64,000 nucleotides of DNA from Prochlorococcus sp. AG-686-J21. GTDB lineage: Bacteria > Cyanobacteriota > Cyanobacteriia > PCC-6307 > Cyanobiaceae. How positions within the stretch are numbered: the first letter of the stretch is position 1; each line of letters begins with the position of its first letter. Below are positions 24,820-38,814 of the stretch, one piece after another. Both the position numbers and the translations under genes were made by a program. Below the pieces are notes generated by a model. That model was given only the letters and a program-made list of their open reading frames with translations. It was not told the DNA's origin and made no database searches. The stretch spans positions 1 through 64,000 of the forward strand of contig QCVS01000004.1 of assembly GCA_003210285.1 (NCBI GenBank). The letters run 5' to 3'.

Positions 24820-24921
24820 ATGCTTACGATTTCTGAAATTCTTCTTGCAAGTGCAATTTTTCTAGGAATAGTATATTGGGAGGTTCAATTTTTATACTCC
24901 AAAACTACTGCTGCTAAATGA
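24820..24921 (+). CDS. single-helix small membrane protein, 33 aa
   Basis: ATG 24820 to TGA. MLTISEILLASAIFLGIVYWEVQF is one membrane helix with a short polar, basic tail. Size resembles minor photosystem subunits, but I recognise none. A palindromic AT-rich element follows 32 bp downstream. Confidence 0.5.
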   Translation: MLTISEILLASAIFLGIVYWEVQFLYSKTTAAK

Positions 24922-24952
24922 TTTTCCTTTAAATCACAGACAAAACATCAGA

Positions 24953-24987
24953 TTAAATTTTATTTAAATAAAATTTAAATAAAATTT
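24953..24987. repeat. AT-only palindrome with a third tandem unit
   Basis: An 11-base unit AAATAAAATTT occurs at 24966-24976 and 24977-24987, and inverted at 24955-24965. The first two units form a perfect 26-bp palindrome (24953-24978). It could act as a terminator-like hairpin for the 33-aa gene or as a protein-binding site before the 45-aa polyglutamine gene. Confidence 0.6.
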
Positions 24988-25053
24988 AAGAATTCAAACA
25001 AACAAAAAAAGCTTTAAATATGAGAGAATAAACACATTGATTTCAATTGGGAA

Positions 25054-25191
25054 ATGAGCGAAGTACAAACACAAGAAAGTGATTCCACTCAGCAACAGCA
25101 GCAGCAGCAACAGCAATCATACCAAGATAGTAATATTTATTCTGCGGAAACGGAACAACTTTATTTAAAAATGAAAGAGGGTTGGCTTTAA
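25054..25191 (+). CDS. small polyglutamine protein, 45 aa
   Basis: ATG 25054 to TAA. An acidic start (MSEVQTQESDST) is followed by nine consecutive Gln (codons CAG and CAA mixed), then YQDSNIYSAETEQLYLKMKEGWL. The mixed codons mean the Gln run is kept at protein level, not just as a DNA repeat. The C-terminal part looks ordered and helical. No function known; a conserved small protein is possible. Confidence 0.55.
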   Translation: MSEVQTQESDSTQQQQQQQQQSYQDSNIYSAETEQLYLKMKEGWL

Positions 25192-25297
25192 TCCCCCTTC
25201 ATTATTTATTTTGAATAGTTTTAACGAAAACTAATAAAGCTTGATTAATCAAATAAAATAATTTTTTAGAAGCTACTGATACTTTTTTTTAATATAA

Positions 25298-25464
25298 GTG
25301 GCTAAATTTAAAAAAGAATTAAAAAAGAATTATTTAAGAAATTAAAACAGATAGAAAATTCAAACGGAAGAATTGTAATGGGTGGTTTAGTTTATTTATT
25401 ATTTACGAAATTAGTCTCTAGTCGTATAGATATCCTTGATCAATTGAGATCTAATTTAATTTAA
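25298..25464 (+). pseudogene. possible frameshifted small gene with an 11-bp tandem duplication
   Basis: GTG at 25298 begins VAKFKKELKK and hits a stop soon after. The 11-base unit AAAAAAGAATT is present twice in tandem (25310-25320, 25321-25331). Removing one copy restores a 51-codon frame through to TAA at 25464, ending with VMGGLVYLLFTKLVSSRIDILDQLRSNLI in two parts. As it stands only a 28-codon frame from ATG 25378 is intact. It may be a recent frameshift, or the real gene may start at 25378. Confidence 0.35.
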
Positions 25465-25681
25465 AAGATCAGACACTACTTTTTCATCCATATTTCTTTT
25501 AATATAATTATCATCTAGATACAAAAATTTCTCATATTTACGTAATTATTCCTAATTTAAATAGATAGACATTTTTATTTATAAATTATTTTTTACTTGA
25601 TTAAGAGAATAGATACTACCTATGGACTAAGATCAAAACATAGATCTTATAGTATATTTGTACTATTAAGAGTATTGAGCT

Positions 25682-25936
25682 ATGACCTCTTCAGAAACTT
25701 ATGAATTTCTTTTCGTTAAGCCTGGTGATCATGTAGTAATTAGAGATGAAAAACCTCCAGGGGATACTCAAAACGGTCAATATGGATATTGGATAGGTCA
25801 AGTTATTAACTGTATAGGAGGAGCAAGAAACCCAAAGTCATGGACCTTATTTCAAGTGGCAGACATTGATAATGGAGAGATCATAATAATCAACGCAGAT
25901 ACTGTAGAAAGGATATTAAAAACAGCTGAGAATTAA
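25682..25936 (+). CDS. DUF3104 protein
   Basis: 84 aa. Family features: FVKPGDHVVIRDEKPPGDT, YWIGQVINCIGGARNPKSW, LFQVADIDNGEIIIINAD. The fold is probably an SH3-like beta barrel. DUF3104 is found chiefly in marine picocyanobacteria; function unknown. A TATACT-like -10 region precedes it. Confidence 0.8.
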   Translation: MTSSETYEFLFVKPGDHVVIRDEKPPGDTQNGQYGYWIGQVINCIGGARNPKSWTLFQVADIDNGEIIIINADTVERILKTAEN

Positions 25937-26034
25937 CCTTCTCAAAACCTGATAAAGCAATAACTCTAAAAAAATTTTTTATTATGAAAAGATAAATAAA
26001 ATAAGAAGAAAAATATTACGTGTAAGAGGAATTA

Positions 26035-26925
26035 CTAGCCCAACTCTAAACAAGCAAGTCCATATACCTGATTCATTGGGCATGTAGGTTGAATACCTTT
26101 ATACATTCTATAAGTTTGTGAAATTTCTTTAAAACCCATACTAGATAAAAGATAATTTGCATAAGGATTGAGATTCGAACAGTCCAATAAGATTTGAGCT
26201 TCTAGATTCCTAACTAATTTTCTAATAAGCAATTCTGCCAAAGGAGGGGTATCAGCCAGAAGAGGGCCAATTCTCCAACCTTGAGTATTACCTTGAAGCA
26301 TGCAAGGTCTTATCCTCCCAAAGCCATGGCACATGTCATTATTATCAACAAGCACACTAACATTTCCAAAAGAATTCTTCAGCCAATCGTTCAAGAAATG
26401 TGGCCTAGGACTAGGTTCTCGCTGAGAATCATATATTAAAACAGCTTCAGGAGGAATCTTATTACCTGGAACAACACTAAAATCATTATTTTCATCTTTA
26501 TAAAAATTCCCATTTGGCAAATCTTGAGTACCCTCTAATTTCCATCTATTAGTTATAGAGGATTTTTTAAAACCCCACTTTTGATAATCATCTAATCTGT
26601 TTGGAGCCGCTTCTAAACCAATACAATCAACATTTTTCAAATACTCTAATGCATGTTTCCATAATCTCACTCCATAACCCATATTTCGGAATTCCTTTTT
26701 TACGATGAATAATCCTATAAATCCATACGAAGAATTATATTTAACACAAGCTATAGAACCTATAGGGTCATCATCAAGACATCCAACCCATATCCCTTTT
26801 TTATCGGTATTTTTATAAATTGATATGTCGTCAAAGCCAGGAGCAAATCCCTCTAACCTAGCCCAATCAGTAACTTTCTGGATCTCACTATTAGATATTA
26901 ATCTGATTGAAAATTTTTTCTTCAT
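26035..26925 (-). CDS. GNAT-family N-acetyltransferase, two-domain
   Basis: 296 aa. The first GNAT domain (about 5-125) shows DWARLEGFAPGFDDISIY, IGLFIVKKEFRNMGYGVRLW (acetyl-CoA binding R/Q-x2-G-x-G/A equivalent) and IGLEAAPNRLDDYQKWGF. The second half (about 160-290) has GFGRIRPCMLQGNTQGWRIGPLLAD and NPYANYLLSSMGF, typical of the YitH/HolE-type C-terminal GNAT domain. Substrate unknown; amino-group acetylation of a small molecule or peptide is likely. Confidence 0.85.
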   Translation of the reverse strand: MKKKFSIRLISNSEIQKVTDWARLEGFAPGFDDISIYKNTDKKGIWVGCLDDDPIGSIACVKYNSSYGFIGLFIVKKEFRNMGYGVRLWKHALEYLKNVDCIGLEAAPNRLDDYQKWGFKKSSITNRWKLEGTQDLPNGNFYKDENNDFSVVPGNKIPPEAVLIYDSQREPSPRPHFLNDWLKNSFGNVSVLVDNNDMCHGFGRIRPCMLQGNTQGWRIGPLLADTPPLAELLIRKLVRNLEAQILLDCSNLNPYANYLLSSMGFKEISQTYRMYKGIQPTCPMNQVYGLACLELG

Positions 26926-27012
26926 TCATTTTATTTTAACTTAATAAAATAAGATTTTTAAGATTTTGCGGGAGTTGATTTAATCAATACTAAGGGAAAA
27001 CATATTCTTACT

Positions 27013-27594
27013 TCAAAGAATAAAAATAATAAATCCACTCAACATTCCTGCGATATGTCCAGCAAAACTGATACTTGGTAATAAAGAATAAACGATTCCT
27101 AAAGACAAAAAAACAGTCATTAATCTGAAAATTTCATTATTCTTTTTCAGGCCAATAAAAATATTAAAAATATATTCTTTTCCATAAAGAGAGGAGAGCA
27201 AAATGAAGGAAAATGTACCAAATATAATTCCACTAAAACCAACCAGCAAATGATTAGGATTATAAAATAAAAAATTATCTACTACAAATAAAAAAAAAGT
27301 CTGAATTGGAATTAATAAAATAATTAGATAAAGGAAAAGAAATATATTCTTCAAATTCAAATTTATAAAACAGTACCTAACTACAATTATCCCAAATATG
27401 TTAGATAATAAATGATTAAAATCTTTATGAACAAAACTATAGCTTAATATCCGATAAGGTTGATTAGTAAGATAACTAGACCAATAGGAAAGGTCTGAAA
27501 CTAAGAAAAATCGCTTAAAATTGATAATTATAAATAATAAAAAACATAAAAAAGAAGGAATAATAAATTGTGCTTCTTTTTTTATTATTTTCAA
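27013..27594 (-). CDS. rhomboid-family intramembrane serine protease
   Basis: 193 aa, about six helices. Conserved parts: SYSFVHKDFNHLLSN (His61, Asn65 of helix 2), GFSGIIFGTFSF (catalytic Ser121 in GxSG) and FAGHIAGMLSG (catalytic His180). The Ser/His dyad is complete. Rhomboids cleave membrane proteins near their helix ends; the substrate is unknown. Basic start MKIIKKE. Single gene on the minus strand. Confidence 0.85.
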   Translation of the reverse strand: MKIIKKEAQFIIPSFLCFLLFIIINFKRFFLVSDLSYWSSYLTNQPYRILSYSFVHKDFNHLLSNIFGIIVVRYCFINLNLKNIFLFLYLIILLIPIQTFFLFVVDNFLFYNPNHLLVGFSGIIFGTFSFILLSSLYGKEYIFNIFIGLKKNNEIFRLMTVFLSLGIVYSLLPSISFAGHIAGMLSGFIIFIL

Positions 27595-27715
27595 AATATG
27601 ATTTAATATTACTATTATTTATAAAAAATAATAAAGCCTTTTTTCTTTAAATAATTTATCGATATTTAATATTATTAATCTGATATATTTAACTATCATA
27701 TGAAAATTTTTCGAA

Positions 27716-29107
27716 ATGAATATTTTAGATAAATCGTATAAATCCAATATTGACGAATTAAAAAATAAAGTAATTACAGGTCAAACAGAGCCTATAAGTT
27801 GGAGGATCCAACAGATTAGCAAGGTTTCACAACTTTTAGATGAGAATAAAAAAGAAATCATAAAAGCTCTTTTCCTTGATCTTGGGAAATCAGAAATTGA
27901 AGCTCTTTCAGAAATACTTTTAATTAAAGAAGAAATTTCCTTAATAAAGAAGAATCTTAGATTATGGATGCGACCAAAAAAGGTAAAAACGCCAATATAT
28001 CTTTTTCCATCATTCTCTAAAGTAATCTACGAACCTCTGGGTTGTGTCCTGATTTTAGGGCCATATAATTATCCTTTATTGTATCTATTAAAGCCCCTCG
28101 TAAATATTTTTTCTTCAGGAAATACTGCAGTGATAAAACCATCAGAAAAATGTTTTTCTACATCTAAACTAATCAAAAAATTAACTGATAAATATTTCCA
28201 AAAAGATATTTTGTTAACGATTGAGGGAGATTATAAAGAGTCAATAAAACTGGTAAAACAAAATTTCGATCATATTTTTTTTACAGGTAGTACTGAAACG
28301 GGGAGATCTATTATGAAATCAGCTTCAACAAACCTAACTCCATTAACACTTGAACTTAGCGGAACAAATCCAGTAATTATTTTCAAAAATGCAAATTTAG
28401 AAATTGCAGCAAAAAGAATTGTATGGGGTAAATTTTTCAATTCAGGTCAATCATGTGTGGCACCCAATCATATATTTGTAGAAAAAGAAATTGAAAATCA
28501 ATTAGTTGAGGAGTTAAAGAAATTTATCACTATTTTTTATGGCAAAGATCCAATAATCTCAAAAAACTTATCTAAATTGCAAAAAAACCAATTTTCCACA
28601 ACTTCAGAACTTCTCAAAAGATATAAAAAAGAGAAACGTATTTTATTTGGAGGAACTTGTAGTAAAAAAAGAATGAAAATATCACCTACAATTTTAAAAG
28701 TAAAATTACAAGATAAAAATATTATTCAGAAAGAATTATTTAGCTCCCTTCTTCCAGTTATTGGGATTGACAATAAAGATTCGGCATTAAAAAAAATTAA
28801 TCAAGCTTCAAAACCTTTAGCAATATATATTTTTGGAGGAAATAAAAAAATCCATGATCATATTTCAAAAGTTACAAGCTCTGGCACCGTTTGTATTAAC
28901 GATGTTATGTTGCCTGTGCTTATTCCAAATTTGCCATTTGGAGGGGTTGGAGAAAGTGGAATGGGTAAATTTCATGGAGAGGCAGGATTTAAGAATTTTT
29001 CAAATCAAAAATCCCTAACTTATAAAGGCTTTTTATTTGATTTAGATTTTAGATACCCTCCTTATGAGAAAGTAATGAAAATTATAAAATTTATTTTTAA
29101 GATTTAA
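27716..29107 (+). CDS. aldehyde dehydrogenase, class 3 type
   Basis: 463 aa, usual length for class 3. Oxidises (fatty) aldehydes with NAD(P)+. Features: PLGCVLILGPYNYPL, NAD-binding FFTGSTETGRSI, the general base Glu213 in LELSGTNP and the nucleophile Cys247 in NSGQSCVAPNH. The C-terminal PFGGVGESGMGKFHGEAGF is also class-typical. Lacks a signal peptide. Upstream gap of about 120 bp contains AT-rich promoter DNA. Confidence 0.9.
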   Translation: MNILDKSYKSNIDELKNKVITGQTEPISWRIQQISKVSQLLDENKKEIIKALFLDLGKSEIEALSEILLIKEEISLIKKNLRLWMRPKKVKTPIYLFPSFSKVIYEPLGCVLILGPYNYPLLYLLKPLVNIFSSGNTAVIKPSEKCFSTSKLIKKLTDKYFQKDILLTIEGDYKESIKLVKQNFDHIFFTGSTETGRSIMKSASTNLTPLTLELSGTNPVIIFKNANLEIAAKRIVWGKFFNSGQSCVAPNHIFVEKEIENQLVEELKKFITIFYGKDPIISKNLSKLQKNQFSTTSELLKRYKKEKRILFGGTCSKKRMKISPTILKVKLQDKNIIQKELFSSLLPVIGIDNKDSALKKINQASKPLAIYIFGGNKKIHDHISKVTSSGTVCINDVMLPVLIPNLPFGGVGESGMGKFHGEAGFKNFSNQKSLTYKGFLFDLDFRYPPYEKVMKIIKFIFKI

Positions 29108-29179
29108 ATTAATTAATTTGGTTTCAAAAGTCTAGCGATTTTAAATACACATATTATCTTTAAGAAAATAGAAAAATTA

Positions 29180-29926
29180 ATGAAATTCACGTTTATTTTA
29201 TTAGCCTTCATTTTTAATTTTTTCAATCCTAATTTTATCAAGGCTGAAGAAATTATTGATTCATCAAATAATCAAATAGAAAATACTACGAAGGTTAAAT
29301 CAACTAATAATGAAATATCAGACTTTAAAAAAATTCATATAGTACAAGTGGGGGATACGATTACAAGTATCTCAAATTTTTATTCAATAAAAAAAGATTT
29401 GATTATTAAATTAAATAATTTAACAGATGAAAATTATATATATGTAGGACAGAATCTAAAAATTTCTGATCCTAGTCAAGAAAGTAAAAACAATAACTAT
29501 CATATCGTCCAAAAAGGTGAGAGTCTTACAGAAATCTCTACTAAATATGATTTAAACTTTAAAGAACTTATTGAAATTAACAATCTAAAGAATCCAGATT
29601 CATTAGAGGTTGATTCAAAATTAATTTTAAGAAAAAATAGTATCAATAATCAAAAAGTTAATACTTCAATTAAAGAAGAAAAAATTAATCAATTTATAAG
29701 TAAAAAGATTAAAAAGTATGGTCCTTTAACAACTCAACAAACTGAATTAGAAGAAGAAAGTGGAAGAAAGATTTTAAATGCTCTAAATCAAAATAATAAA
29801 AAAGTTATTATCTCAATAAAGTGTGAGACAAAAGATTTAGACGTAAGAATTCCTGGAAGAAAATGGAGAGGGTGGATTCCTGCAAAAGAAGAATTTGAAA
29901 AAAATCTAATAAATGATTTCTGCTAA
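29180..29926 (+). CDS. LysM-domain protein, secreted
   Basis: 248 aa. Signal peptide of about 22 residues (MKFTFILLAFIFNFF...IKA). LysM 1 at about 52-95 (HIVQVGDTITSISNFYS) and LysM 2 at 107-151 (YHIVQKGESLTEISTKYD). A polar linker is followed by a C-terminal region with two cysteines and RIPGRKWRGWIPAKEEFEKN. LysM binds peptidoglycan, so the protein is probably a periplasmic wall-associated factor. No catalytic domain is visible. It lies upstream of psaE. Confidence 0.85.
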   Translation: MKFTFILLAFIFNFFNPNFIKAEEIIDSSNNQIENTTKVKSTNNEISDFKKIHIVQVGDTITSISNFYSIKKDLIIKLNNLTDENYIYVGQNLKISDPSQESKNNNYHIVQKGESLTEISTKYDLNFKELIEINNLKNPDSLEVDSKLILRKNSINNQKVNTSIKEEKINQFISKKIKKYGPLTTQQTELEEESGRKILNALNQNNKKVIISIKCETKDLDVRIPGRKWRGWIPAKEEFEKNLINDFC

Positions 29927-30006
29927 TCGTTTTGATTAATATCTGTGAATAATTTTTCTATAGATATCCCTTTTGAGGTATTGTCTTATTAGTTAAAATT
30001 AAATTA

Positions 30007-30216
30007 ATGGCAATTTCAAGAGGAGATCTTGTAAGAGTTAAAAGACCAGAGTCATACTGGTACAATGAAATTGGTAAAGTTGCTTCAGTTGATACAACCG
30101 GAATTAAGTATAACTGTGTTGTAAGATTTGATAAGGTAAATTATGCGGGCATAAGTGGAACTGATGGAGGAGCAAATACTAATAATTTTTCAGAAAGTGA
30201 ATTAGAGAAAGCTTAG
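30007..30216 (+). CDS. psaE: photosystem I subunit IV
   Basis: 69 aa, full length. SH3-like stromal subunit of PSI that helps dock ferredoxin and supports cyclic flow. Sequence is the family standard: [39 protein letters not shown]. Ends 4 bp before mutM, suggesting a psaE-mutM transcript. Confidence 0.97.
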   Translation: MAISRGDLVRVKRPESYWYNEIGKVASVDTTGIKYNCVVRFDKVNYAGISGTDGGANTNNFSESELEKA

Positions 30217-30220
30217 AAAT

Positions 30221-31099
30221 TTGCCTGAGTTACCAGAAGTTGAGACTGTTAGAAGAGGTTTAGAAAAAAAACTCAAGAATTTTATTATCAAAAAAGTTGA
30301 AATCTGTAGAGAGTCAACAGTTGCCTATCCCATTGATAAAAAAGACTTTATTGAAGGTCTTCATAACTCACTCATATATAAATGGAATAGACGAGGAAAA
30401 TATTTAATTGCGGAACTTAAAAAGAATGAGAGAAATAATATTGATGCAAATGAAATATCATTGGTAAATAATGGAGTTCTCGTTGTTCATTTAAGAATGA
30501 CTGGTTATTTCACTTTTAATAATATTCTTACTAACCCTTGTAAACATACAAGAATCAGACTTTTTGATAATAACAATAATGAGCTCAGATATATTGATGT
30601 AAGGAGTTTTGGGCAAATGTGGTGGGTGAAAGACGGATTATTACCAAATAATATTATTAAAGGTTTAAGAACATTGGGACCTGAGCCATTTTCTGAAAAT
30701 TTTAATATCAGTTATCTGAAAAAAATAATTGTAAATAAAAAAAGGTCTATAAAATCTATATTATTAGACCAAACAATCATAGCTGGGATAGGGAATATAT
30801 ATGCAGATGAAAGTCTATTTTCAGCTGGTATATCGCCTTTTAGGGAGGCTAAAACAATTAAAGAAAATGAATTAAAAAAACTAAAAATAGCAATAGTCGA
30901 GGTTTTAAAAAAAAGTATTGGTGCGGGCGGAACTACTTTTAGTGACTTTAGAGATTTAGAAGGAGAAAATGGTAATTTCGGATTACAAACTAATGTTTAT
31001 AGAAGAACTGGAAAGCAATGTCGTCGATGCAAAAATTTAATTGAGAGACAAAAGATTTCAGGAAGAAGTACACATTGGTGCCGTAAATGTCAGAAATAA
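30221..31099 (+). CDS. mutM: formamidopyrimidine-DNA glycosylase
   Basis: 292 aa; TTG start, required because processed Pro2 is the catalytic nucleophile ([13 protein letters not shown], Glu3 the acid). Removes 8-oxoguanine and Fapy bases. Helix-two-turn-helix [18 protein letters not shown] and a C-terminal zinc finger (C-x2-C-x16-C-x2-C) are present. It follows psaE by 4 bp and is ended by a strong bidirectional terminator shared with the rRNA operon. Confidence 0.95.
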   Translation: MPELPEVETVRRGLEKKLKNFIIKKVEICRESTVAYPIDKKDFIEGLHNSLIYKWNRRGKYLIAELKKNERNNIDANEISLVNNGVLVVHLRMTGYFTFNNILTNPCKHTRIRLFDNNNNELRYIDVRSFGQMWWVKDGLLPNNIIKGLRTLGPEPFSENFNISYLKKIIVNKKRSIKSILLDQTIIAGIGNIYADESLFSAGISPFREAKTIKENELKKLKIAIVEVLKKSIGAGGTTFSDFRDLEGENGNFGLQTNVYRRTGKQCRRCKNLIERQKISGRSTHWCRKCQK

Positions 31100-31134
31100 A
31101 AAAGGGTTTACTTTAATAAAAGTAAACCCTTTTA
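31099..31134. terminator. bidirectional terminator, mutM and rRNA operon
   Basis: A stem of at least 14 bp (AAAGGGTTTACTTT with its complement) and a 4-base loop, flanked by A and T runs on both sides. It ends mutM on plus and the 5S end of the rRNA operon on minus. Confidence 0.85.
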
Positions 31135-31142
31135 AAATATTT

Positions 31143-31261
31143 TACCTGGCATTGAGCTATTTTCTCAAGGGGCTACCCCCTAAATATTTTCGCCGCTGAT
31201 GCGTTTCACAACCGAGTTCGAGATGGATCGGAGTGGTTCCACATCGCCATGAACACCAGGA
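31143..31261 (-). rRNA. rrf: 5S ribosomal RNA
   Basis: On the minus strand the gene begins near TCCTGGTGTT and ends ...AATGCCAGGT; the first and last bases pair. Conserved GAACCACTCCGATCC and CGAACTCGG loops are present. Last gene of the rRNA operon. Ends set from pairing, accurate to a few bases. Confidence 0.95.
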
Positions 31262-31267
31262 TAGTGT

Positions 31268-31287
31268 GAACCTTGAGAACTGCATAG
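31268..31287 (-). other. 23S processing stalk, 3' arm
   Basis: GAACCTTGAGAACTGCATAG on the plus strand is complementary to 34308-34327 at 19 of 20 positions. In the precursor RNA the two arms pair and bring the ends of 23S together for RNase III type cleavage. A second pair (31304-31313 with 34288-34297, 10 bp perfect) continues the stem inward. Confidence 0.75.
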
Positions 31288-31324
31288 AAAATTATATAAA
31301 TTAAAGACAATAAATTAAGTTTAT

Positions 31325-34200
<2,876 letters not shown>

Positions 34201-34307
34201 AATAACTTCAATAATTGAAGCATCAGCTTAATAGAATTGTTATTTAATGCATTCGCACAAATAATAAATCTGCATCATTAAAGATGCTTATTGTCTTCAA
34301 AAATAAT

Positions 34308-34327
34308 CTATGCAGTTGTCAAGGTTC
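34308..34327 (-). other. 23S processing stalk, 5' arm
   Basis: Pairs with 31268-31287 (19 of 20 bases), enclosing the 23S gene. See the 3' arm entry. It sits in the spacer between tRNA-Ala and 23S. Confidence 0.75.
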
Positions 34328-34468
34328 TCTGAAAAACAATGAATAAAATTCAATGAGTCCAGCATCTTATTTATTGAATAAAATAGGAAGCTAGATTCGC
34401 TCAGAGCAAATTAGGACACGACTCAAAATAATTCTCCCCTTTTACAATATGTAAGAGGTGGTATTCAG

Positions 34469-34541
34469 TGGAGGTAAGCGGACTCGAACCGCTGACATCC
34501 TGCTTGCAAAGCAGGCGCTCTACCAACTGAGCTATACCCCC
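34469..34541 (-). tRNA. trnA: tRNA-Ala (TGC)
   Basis: 73 nt on minus in the 16S-23S spacer. Acceptor GGGGGTA/TACCTCC with wobble, D-arm AGCTCAGTTGGTAGAGCG, anticodon loop around TGC in CTTTGCAAG, T-arm GGTTCGAGTCC. CCA is not encoded. Confidence 0.96.
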
Positions 34542-34553
34542 AACATAGAGATA

Positions 34554-34627
<74 letters not shown>

Positions 34628-34750
34628 AGGAAAAAAGTGATGGGTGTGACCTAGAAAAACTTAGAAACTGAAATTCTTAAAAATAAGAATCTGAGATACC
34701 GATCGACCTAAGGTGACAAAATTAATATTTACATTTTGTTGTCTCCCTGT

Positions 34751-36843
<2,093 letters not shown>

Positions 36844-38283
36844 ATGGCAGAAAGATTTAGTCAAAAAAATTTAAGAGTTCGTCCAAGTTCAGATGAAGAC
36901 AAAATTGTAACAAATGCAAAAGAACACTTTGAGAAGACCTTAGTTAAAATTTCAGGGGAGTTAGTTGGCAGTGTTGCGGCACTAGAACACCCTACAAAAA
37001 ACCTCAAGTTGAATTATGGTGAAATATTTCTAAGAGATAATGTTCCAGTAATGATTTATCTCATTACCCAAAAAAGATACGATATTGTAAAAAAGTTTTT
37101 AAAGGTATGTCTTGAACTGCAAAGCACTAATTATCAAACAAGGGGCGTATTCCCTACAAGTTTTGTAGAAGAGAAAGGAAAATTAATTGGTGACTATGGT
37201 CAGAGATCAATAGGAAGAATTACTTCTGCTGATGCAAGTTTATGGTGGCCAATATTATGCTGGTTTTATGTCAACAAGAGTGGTGATCATTCATTTGGTA
37301 AAAGCCAAAGCGTGCAGAGAGGGATTCAACTTTTACTAGATTTAGTTTTACATCCAACATTTGAGGGGACACCTGTTCTTTTCGTTCCAGACTGTGCATT
37401 TATGATTGATAGACCAATGGATGTATGGGGGGCACCTTTGGAAGTAGAGGTATTACTTCATGGATGTTTAAAAAGTTGTATAAATCTTATGGAATTAAGT
37501 CGTGAAGATCACGTAAGTAGATTATTAGACCAAAGACTTATTCTTACCAGTCAATGGGTTGAGGATTTAAAAAGTTTTCTTTTAAAGCATTACTGGGTTA
37601 CAAGCCAAACAATGCAAATTTTAAGAAGAAGGCCAACAGAACAATATGGCGATGACCAACATTTTAATGAATTCAATGTTCAACCTCAGGTAGTACCTTC
37701 ATGGCTACAAGACTGGTTAGAGAATAGAGGTGGATATTTAATAGGCAACATTAGGACTGGTAGACCTGACTTTAGATTCTATAGTTTAGGGAATTCTTTA
37801 GCATGCATGTTTGGAGTTCTCCCATCTTCAGAACAAAGAGCACTTTTCAGACTAGTTCTACACAACAGACAACATCTTATGGCACAAATGCCTATGAGGA
37901 TATGTCACCCTCATATGGATGTAGAGGAGTGGCAGAATAAAACAGGCTCAGATCCTAAAAACTGGCCTTGGAGTTATCACAATGGAGGTCATTGGCCAAG
38001 TTTACTTTGGTATTTTGGAGCCTCTGTTCTTTTACATCAAAAAAGATTTCCTACTGAAGATGTTATTTTAATGGAAGAGATGAGATCTTTAATAGAAGAA
38101 TCTTATTGGTGTCAACTTAATCAATTACCAAAACAAGAGTGGGCAGAATATTTTGACGGACCTACTGGTACATGGGTTGGGCAGCAGTCAAGAACTTATC
38201 AAACATGGACAATAGTTGGATTTTTATTGATGCATCATTTTCTAAGAGAAGATAATAATGACTTAGACATGTTCAATATTTAA
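36844..38283 (+). CDS. alkaline/neutral invertase, GH100
   Basis: 479 aa. Splits sucrose to glucose and fructose in the cytoplasm; Prochlorococcus makes sucrose and glucosylglycerate as solutes. Family motifs: NYGEIFLRDNVPVMIYLI, QRSIGRITSADASLWWPILCW, DCAFMIDRPMDVWGAPLEVEVL and GGHWPSLLWYFGAS. Acid residues proposed for catalysis (Asp in the ADASLWW region and a Glu/Asp later) are within conserved contexts. ATG 36844 is preceded by a weak GGGA site. Ends 6 bp from the convergent petD. Confidence 0.9.
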   Translation: MAERFSQKNLRVRPSSDEDKIVTNAKEHFEKTLVKISGELVGSVAALEHPTKNLKLNYGEIFLRDNVPVMIYLITQKRYDIVKKFLKVCLELQSTNYQTRGVFPTSFVEEKGKLIGDYGQRSIGRITSADASLWWPILCWFYVNKSGDHSFGKSQSVQRGIQLLLDLVLHPTFEGTPVLFVPDCAFMIDRPMDVWGAPLEVEVLLHGCLKSCINLMELSREDHVSRLLDQRLILTSQWVEDLKSFLLKHYWVTSQTMQILRRRPTEQYGDDQHFNEFNVQPQVVPSWLQDWLENRGGYLIGNIRTGRPDFRFYSLGNSLACMFGVLPSSEQRALFRLVLHNRQHLMAQMPMRICHPHMDVEEWQNKTGSDPKNWPWSYHNGGHWPSLLWYFGASVLLHQKRFPTEDVILMEEMRSLIEESYWCQLNQLPKQEWAEYFDGPTGTWVGQQSRTYQTWTIVGFLLMHHFLREDNNDLDMFNI

Positions 38284-38289
38284 AGTCCT

Positions 38290-38772
38290 TTAAAATAAAC
38301 CCAAAGTAAGAGATTTATCTATAGGTAAGCAAGCACCAATTCCTAAATAAATAGTTAAAAAAGTTCCAAAGAGAAAGACTGACATCGCAACTGGTCTTCT
38401 AAAGGGATTAGAGAACTTATTTACATTTTCAATAAAAGGCAAAATCATTAACCCAAGAGGAATTAATGTTTGAAGGGCAATTCCAAGTAGTTTATTTGGA
38501 ACAACTCTAAGAATTTGAAATACAGGATATAGATACCACTCAGGCAGAATTTCTAAAGGAGTAGCAAATGGATTAGCTTTGTCTCCCAACATCGCCGGGT
38601 CTAAGACAGCAAGCCCAACTACACAAGCAATAGTACCAAGTATTACAACTGGAAAAATATATAAAAGATCGTTTGGCCAAGCAGGCTCACCATAATAATT
38701 ATGGCCCATACCTTTAGCTAACTTAGCTCTTAATTTTGGATCAGATAAATCCGGTTTTTTTAAAGTAGACAT
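38290..38772 (-). CDS. petD: cytochrome b6f subunit IV
   Basis: 160 aa, full length. Three-helix subunit of the b6f complex that completes the quinol oxidation site. Motifs: [19 protein letters not shown], the PEWY segment in [17 protein letters not shown], and NPFRRPVA. Lies 42 bp after petB on the same transcript. Confidence 0.97.
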   Translation of the reverse strand: MSTLKKPDLSDPKLRAKLAKGMGHNYYGEPAWPNDLLYIFPVVILGTIACVVGLAVLDPAMLGDKANPFATPLEILPEWYLYPVFQILRVVPNKLLGIALQTLIPLGLMILPFIENVNKFSNPFRRPVAMSVFLFGTFLTIYLGIGACLPIDKSLTLGLF

Positions 38773-38814
38773 ATTAAATAATTCAGAAAGTTCATTTTGT
38801 AAAATTATAAGGGT

